Assembly (NCBI RefSeq): GCF_027859255.1
Contig: NZ_JAQHXR010000002.1
Span: 124,001 to 188,000, forward strand
Direction: 5' to 3'
Length of the DNA stretch: 64,000 nt
DNA from: Helicobacter ibis
Lineage (GTDB): Bacteria > Campylobacterota > Campylobacteria > Campylobacterales > Helicobacteraceae
Part shown: piece by piece, positions 59,218-64,000 of the stretch
How positions within the stretch are numbered: the stretch's first letter is position 1
Layout: each line of letters starts with the position of its first letter
Program-made: the position numbers and the translations under genes
Notes under the pieces: model-generated
What the model saw: the letters and a program-made list of their open reading frames with translations, nothing else
Database searches by the model: none
What the model was told of the DNA's origin: nothing

Positions 59218-61638
59218 TCATATACCTAATTTTTGCTCTAGTTTTACAATTCTATCCCAAGTCTCAATAATAGAATCTGGATTTAGAGAAATTGAAGTTA
59301 TGCCATTTTCCACTAAAAATTCGGCAATTTCTGGATAATCACTAGGTGCTTGACCACAAATTCCACAATATTTATTATGGCGCTTACATGCTTCAATTGC
59401 GATTTTAAACATTTTAAGCAATGCTGGATTCCTCTCATCAAAAACATGACTTACAAGCTCACCATCTCTATCAACGCCTAAAGTAAGCTGCGTTAGGTCA
59501 TTTGAACCAATTGAGAATCCATCAAATAATTGCAAAAACTCATCTGCTAATATTACATTTACAGGCAATTCACACATAACATATATCTCAAGCCCATTTT
59601 CACCCTGCACTAGACCATTTTTACGCATTATCTCTAGCACTCTTCTTCCCTCATCAGGGGTTCTAAGGAATGGAATCATAATTTTCATATTAGAAAATCC
59701 CATTTCATTTCTAGCCATAGCAAGTGCCTCACACTCCCATTCAAACGCTTGTAAATACTCCTTAGAATAATATCTACTAGCCCCACGATAGCCAATCATT
59801 GGGTTTTCTTCGTGTGGCTCATAATCTTTACCGCCAACCATTCTACAATATTCATTAGACTTAAAATCACTTGTTCTAACAATAACTGGCTTTGGATAAA
59901 AGGCTGCTGCTATCATTCCAACACCTTCTGCGATTTTTTTAATAAAGAAGTCTTTAGGATTTGCATAGCCAGACATAATCTCTCTTACGCCCTCTACTCC
60001 ATCAAACTCTTTATTTCCATTATTTAGCTCTATTAAAGCTAGAGGGTGGGCTTTAATATAGTTGTTAATAATAAACTCCATTCTAGCAAGCCCAACACCA
60101 TTATTTGGTATCATGGAGAAAGAAAATGCTTTTTCTGGATTTCCGATATTCATATATATCTTTGTTTTTGGTTGTTCTAGTGATGCTAAATCGATTTTTT
60201 CAATTTCATATTCATGGATTCCACTATAAACAAAGCCATCTTCGCCCTCTGCACAAGAGACCGTTACTTCCATTCCAGTTTCTAACTTTTCAGTTGCACC
60301 AACAGCACCAACAATAGCAGGAACTCCAATTTCCCTAGCAACAATTGCAGCATGGCAAGTCCTGCCACCACGATTTGTAATTACAGCAGAAGCTTTTTTC
60401 ATAGCAGGTTCCCAGTCAGGATCAGTATTATCAGTGACTAGAATCTCTCCTTGCTTTAACTCACCCATATTGTTTATATTATCAATTACTCTAATTTTAC
60501 CAGTACCAATTTTGCCACCAACTGCTTTACCACATAAGATAACTTCCTTTTCATTTTTATTTTTAAAGAAATATTTCTCTAAAGTATTGCTTTGTTTTTT
60601 CATCTTTTGGCTTTGCACAGTCTCTGGACGCGCTTGGACTATAAATATCTCTCCGCTATTACCATCTTTTGCCCATTCCATATCCATAGGGCGATACTCT
60701 CCAGCTTCTTTTGTGTAGTGTTTTTCTATTAGCATAGCATATCTAGCTAGAGTGAGAACCTCATCATCACTTATAGAAAAACTTCTTAATTCTTCTTCTG
60801 TTGTTTCTATATTTTTTGTAGGGTGTTTTGCTCCCGGTGCTGCATATACCATTTTTATGTTTTTATATCCTAGCTGTCTTTTTAGAATAGGACGCTTACC
60901 AAGCTCTAATGCAGGTTTAAACACATAAAACTCATCTGGATTTACAGTCCCACCAACTACATTTTCACCAAGCCCCCATGAAGAAGTTATAAAAACCGCA
61001 TCTTTAAATCCTGTCTCTGTATCGATAGAAAACATAACACCAGCACTACCCTTATCAGCTCTAACCATTTTTTGCACACCAACAGATAGCGCTACTTTAA
61101 AATGATCAAATCCCCTTGAAGCTCTATAACTCACAGCTCTATCTGTAAATAAAGAAGCAAGACATGATTTAATGTAATGAATTAATTCTGTTTGACCTTG
61201 CACACTTAAATATGTATCTTGTTGTCCTGCAAATGACGCATCTGGTAAATCTTCAGCAGTAGCAGAACTTCTAACTGCAACATCAGCTTCTTCCATTCCA
61301 TATTCTTCACTTAAGATTCTGTAAGCTTCTAAAATTTCCTCTCTCAAATCAGAAGGAAGTGGTGTGCCAAAAATCATATCTCTAATCTTTTTTGAACGCA
61401 CATTTAAAACATCTATTTCAGTAACATCAATCCCTTCTAAGAGTTCTCTTATTTTATCTCTAATCCCCGCACTATCTAGTAAATACCAATATGCTTCACT
61501 TGTAATTGCAAATCCATTTGGAACTTTAATCCCCATTGGTACAAGCTCTTGAAACATTTCCCCAATACTTGCATTCTTACCACCTACAATTGGCACATCT
61601 CTATTATTAAGCTCTTTAAAAAACTTAATATATTTCAT
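59218..61638 (-). CDS. ppsA: phosphoenolpyruvate synthase
   Basis: 806 residues. Makes PEP from pyruvate and ATP for gluconeogenesis. The N-terminal ATP-grasp-like domain has [11 protein letters not shown] and [19 protein letters not shown]. The swivelling phosphohistidine domain has [15 protein letters not shown], with the catalytic His. The C-terminal PEP-binding barrel has [18 protein letters not shown] and [14 protein letters not shown] with the catalytic Cys. AAGGAG precedes the ATG. Divergent from purL across 134 bases, which are A/T-rich and presumably hold both promoters. Confidence 0.97.
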   Translation of the reverse strand: MKYIKFFKELNNRDVPIVGGKNASIGEMFQELVPMGIKVPNGFAITSEAYWYLLDSAGIRDKIRELLEGIDVTEIDVLNVRSKKIRDMIFGTPLPSDLREEILEAYRILSEEYGMEEADVAVRSSATAEDLPDASFAGQQDTYLSVQGQTELIHYIKSCLASLFTDRAVSYRASRGFDHFKVALSVGVQKMVRADKGSAGVMFSIDTETGFKDAVFITSSWGLGENVVGGTVNPDEFYVFKPALELGKRPILKRQLGYKNIKMVYAAPGAKHPTKNIETTEEELRSFSISDDEVLTLARYAMLIEKHYTKEAGEYRPMDMEWAKDGNSGEIFIVQARPETVQSQKMKKQSNTLEKYFFKNKNEKEVILCGKAVGGKIGTGKIRVIDNINNMGELKQGEILVTDNTDPDWEPAMKKASAVITNRGGRTCHAAIVAREIGVPAIVGAVGATEKLETGMEVTVSCAEGEDGFVYSGIHEYEIEKIDLASLEQPKTKIYMNIGNPEKAFSFSMIPNNGVGLARMEFIINNYIKAHPLALIELNNGNKEFDGVEGVREIMSGYANPKDFFIKKIAEGVGMIAAAFYPKPVIVRTSDFKSNEYCRMVGGKDYEPHEENPMIGYRGASRYYSKEYLQAFEWECEALAMARNEMGFSNMKIMIPFLRTPDEGRRVLEIMRKNGLVQGENGLEIYVMCELPVNVILADEFLQLFDGFSIGSNDLTQLTLGVDRDGELVSHVFDERNPALLKMFKIAIEACKRHNKYCGICGQAPSDYPEIAEFLVENGITSISLNPDSIIETWDRIVKLEQKLGI

Positions 61639-61772
61639 AGCACTACTCCTTACCCTTATGGCTGTCGATAAAGTTAAACATTCTACTTAAAGTAAGTTTA
61701 TTTATTTCTTAGTTTTGCTTTATTACTTCTTTGATACACTTATGTAATACAATCAAGTTTTAGAGGTAATAA

Positions 61773-63974
61773 ATGCAAGATATACAATCTATACTACAAC
61801 AACACAAGCTAAGCAACGATGACTACAAAAAGATTCTAAACATACTAAATAGAGAACCAAATTTAGTTGAAATAGGAATATTTTCTGCGATGTGGAGTGA
61901 GCATTGCAGTTATAAATCAAGCAAAATTTATCTAAATGGATTCCATACAAAAGAAGACTGGGTAATACAAGGACCCGGAGAGAATGCTGGTATTATCGAT
62001 ATTGGTGGTGGATATGGAGCAGTCTTTAAAATGGAATCACACAACCACCCAAGCTTCATCGAACCATATGCTGGAGCTGCAACTGGTGTTGGTGGAATCA
62101 TGCGAGATGTTTTTACTATGGGGGCTAGACCTGTTGCATCTCTAAATTCAATAAGATTCGGAGATATAACCAAAAACAACGAAATAGGCAAAAAACATAG
62201 ATATTTACTCAAAGGCGTTGTTAGTGGCATTAGCGGATATGGTAACTGCATGGGAGTGCCTACCATTGGCGGAGAAACTACTTTTGAATCTTGCTACAAT
62301 GGAAATATACTTGTAAATGCCTTTACTTTAGGGATAGTAAAAAATAATGAAATATTCTATGGAAAAGCTGAAGGAGTTGGCAATCCAGTTATATATGTAG
62401 GCTCAAAAACTGGTAGAGATGGGCTTGGCGGTGCTGTTATGAGTTCTGATAGCTTTAATGAAGATTCTAAAAAATTACGCCCTGCTGTGCAAGTTGGCGA
62501 TCCTTTTACAGAAAAATTACTGCTTGAAGCCTGTTTGGAGCTTTTTAAAGAAGATTTGATTGTAGGAATTCAAGATATGGGTGCAGCAGGACTCACAAGC
62601 TCTAGCTTTGAAATGGCAGGACGAAGTGGAAGCGGAATGATTATACACCTCGATAAAGTCCCTATGCGAGAAGAAGGCATGAATCCATATGAGCTAATGC
62701 TAAGTGAATCACAAGAAAGAATGCTAATTTGTGCAAAAAAAGGCTACGAAAATAAAATCTTAGAAATATTTAAAAAATGGGAACTTGATTGTGCAATTAT
62801 TGGAGAAGTTACAAATAGTGGCAAAATGGAGCTATATTGGTATAATGAAAAATGTGCTGAAATACCTGTGCAACCACTAAGCGAAAAATCTCCAATCTTA
62901 AGAAGAGAAGTTAGCCAAAACCCGACTTATTTAGACAAGATAGAATCTTTTAAGATAGATTCAATATTAGATATTAATAATGGCGAGATGTTAGAAGAAA
63001 TACTAAAAAGTCCAGATATAAATTCAAAATCATGGATATATGAACAATACGATAACACAATCCAAAACAATACAATGACAAAAGCAGGAAAAAGTGGAGC
63101 TAGTGTAATTAGAATAAAAGAAAACGATAAGGCCCTAGCTTTAAGTGTGTATTGCAACTCAAGACTATGCTATATAAATCCAAAAGAAGGAGCAATTCAA
63201 GCAGTAGCAAAGGTGGGACGAGATATAGCATTAAAGGGAGGAATCCCACTTGCAATTACTGATTGTTTAAACTTTGGCAATCCTGAAAATAGTGAGGTAA
63301 TGTGGCAGTTTAAAGAAGCTTGTGAAGGCATAAAAATAGCATCAAAAAATCTAAAAATGCCAGTAGTTAGCGGAAATGTAAGCCTTTATAACCAAACTGA
63401 TAATATTGATATATATCCAACACCTAGTATTGCAGCAGTTGGCATTATAGATGAGCCATCAAAAATAATAAAAGATAATTCTAAAGATGGGAATAGTGTA
63501 TATATACTATGTAAAAATAATTTGGAGCTAAACTTTGGTGCTTCACTTGTTGCAAAATTATTTGGAAATTCAATAAAAGCAGAAATTTCAAAAATATCAT
63601 TAGAAGATGAACTAAATATTTGGAAGTTCTTACAGGTTTCAAAAGATAAGATAGATTCTGCATACGATATACATAAAGGTGGGTTAGCTACTACACTAGC
63701 CAAACTATGTATATTTAATAATGTTGGATGTATATGTGATAAAAAATTAGATAAGCTAGAATTATTTGGTGAATCTCCAAACCAAATTCTAATATCAGCA
63801 AATAAGCAAAATACAGAATTTCTACTACAAATAGCAGAAAAATACAATTTATGCTTAAGAGAAATTGCAACCTTAGGTGGTAACAATATACAAATAAGCG
63901 ATATAAATCTGCCTCTAAGCAAGGCACAAACACTATTTTTTGATTCATTTAAGGAACTAATTGAAGATCTTTAG
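61773..63974 (+). CDS. purL: phosphoribosylformylglycinamidine synthase subunit PurL
   Basis: 733 residues, the small PurL type that works with separate PurS and PurQ (not in window). Fourth step of de novo purine synthesis. [14 protein letters not shown] near the N-terminus, [41 protein letters not shown] and VQDMGAAG-type [20 protein letters not shown] are typical AIRS/GARS-fold motifs in two tandem halves. GAGG lies upstream of the ATG. Confidence 0.97.
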   Translation: MQDIQSILQQHKLSNDDYKKILNILNREPNLVEIGIFSAMWSEHCSYKSSKIYLNGFHTKEDWVIQGPGENAGIIDIGGGYGAVFKMESHNHPSFIEPYAGAATGVGGIMRDVFTMGARPVASLNSIRFGDITKNNEIGKKHRYLLKGVVSGISGYGNCMGVPTIGGETTFESCYNGNILVNAFTLGIVKNNEIFYGKAEGVGNPVIYVGSKTGRDGLGGAVMSSDSFNEDSKKLRPAVQVGDPFTEKLLLEACLELFKEDLIVGIQDMGAAGLTSSSFEMAGRSGSGMIIHLDKVPMREEGMNPYELMLSESQERMLICAKKGYENKILEIFKKWELDCAIIGEVTNSGKMELYWYNEKCAEIPVQPLSEKSPILRREVSQNPTYLDKIESFKIDSILDINNGEMLEEILKSPDINSKSWIYEQYDNTIQNNTMTKAGKSGASVIRIKENDKALALSVYCNSRLCYINPKEGAIQAVAKVGRDIALKGGIPLAITDCLNFGNPENSEVMWQFKEACEGIKIASKNLKMPVVSGNVSLYNQTDNIDIYPTPSIAAVGIIDEPSKIIKDNSKDGNSVYILCKNNLELNFGASLVAKLFGNSIKAEISKISLEDELNIWKFLQVSKDKIDSAYDIHKGGLATTLAKLCIFNNVGCICDKKLDKLELFGESPNQILISANKQNTEFLLQIAEKYNLCLREIATLGGNNIQISDINLPLSKAQTLFFDSFKELIEDL

Positions 63975-64000
63975 TATTTTATTTTTACTATCCATAGCGA
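63961..64000 (+). CDS. 5' end of a probable secreted protein, cut by window edge
   Basis: A TTG at 63961, overlapping the purL 3' end by 14 bases, has AAGGA five bases upstream. It opens a frame reading [13 protein letters not shown], a classic signal-peptide start. Only 13 codons are visible, so nothing can be said about function. The Shine-Dalgarno spacing and the signal-like sequence make it more than chance. Confidence 0.5.
   Translation, partial: MKIFSILFLLSIA

Noticed and set aside
1-64000. CRISPR arrays, insertion sequences, prophage, toxin-antitoxin or restriction loci
   Set aside because: No spaced direct repeats, transposase, integrase, methylase or toxin-like open frame was seen on either strand.

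Overview
The window is a gene-dense, AT-rich stretch of a bacterial chromosome. It almost certainly comes from the Campylobacterota, most likely a non-pylori Helicobacter or a close relative. Several gene strings match Helicobacter pylori order: flgR-(small secreted protein)-gyrA; mfd-bactofilin-M23 peptidase-folC-lptE-leuS-membrane protein-secF-secD-yajC-nhaA-addA; cbpA-hspR; secA-LolE-like; and lptF/G-pth-rplY-tal. Other content argues against a gastric H. pylori-type genome and for an enterohepatic or Campylobacter-like lifestyle: de novo purine genes (purH, purL), a PglB-type oligosaccharyltransferase, a SorAB-type sulfite dehydrogenase, PhoX, and a GyrA with Thr84/Asp88. I see no rRNA, tRNA, CRISPR array, insertion sequence or prophage.

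Layout. 1-8456: flgR (cut by the left edge), a small secreted protein, gyrA, a degenerate trypsin-like periplasmic protein, cyclophilin (+), a di-haem cytochrome c peroxidase and acnB. 8714-11281: an orphan ATP-grasp enzyme, a CvfB-like S1 protein and a small membrane protein. 11326-26738: a very compact minus-strand block with mostly overlapping or abutting genes. It runs from yajC-secD-secF through a DUF6394-like protein, leuS, lptE, a degenerate GGDEF protein, folC, a Csd1-like M23 peptidase, bactofilin, mfd and a YmdB-like phosphodiesterase to a UbiD-family decarboxylase. It joins protein export, LPS transport, cell shape and DNA repair. 26862-30962: nhaA and addA. 31001-32335: the cbpA-hspR heat-shock pair with a HAIR-like operator on its promoter.

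32340-38471 (minus): pglB, moaC, sorA, sorB, phoX. Molybdenum-cofactor synthesis lies beside a molybdoenzyme, and a Pho-box-like repeat lies upstream of phoX. 38472-38843 is the only gene-free gap above 300 bases. It is a divergent control region with two short palindromes and a 14-bp inverted repeat. 38844-44246 (+): a three-gene RND efflux operon (adaptor, pump, TolC-like channel). 44319-45515: a GT2 glycosyltransferase with an unusual insertion, preceded by a poly-T tract. 45550-49040 (minus): a YbdD-like protein, cstA and hemE. 49134-53758 (+): secA, a LolC/E-like permease and a radical SAM protein. 53739-61638 (minus): purH, lptF/G, pth, rplY, tal, serB, ppsA. 61773-end (+): purL, followed by a probable secreted protein that starts at a TTG and runs off the window.

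TTG or GTG starts are used repeatedly (acnB, the ubiD-like gene, the YmdB-like gene, addA, the CvfB-like gene, the RND pump, the LolE-like gene, serB and the right-edge gene). Most are supported by a Shine-Dalgarno sequence at good spacing or by stop/start overlap. No wholly new multi-gene system stands out. The most interesting items are the inactive protease-like protein, the degenerate GGDEF protein in the envelope operon, the orphan ATP-grasp enzyme, the 38.5-38.8 kb intergenic structure, and the candidate HspR and Pho-type operators. Locus comparisons are from memory, not from a search.
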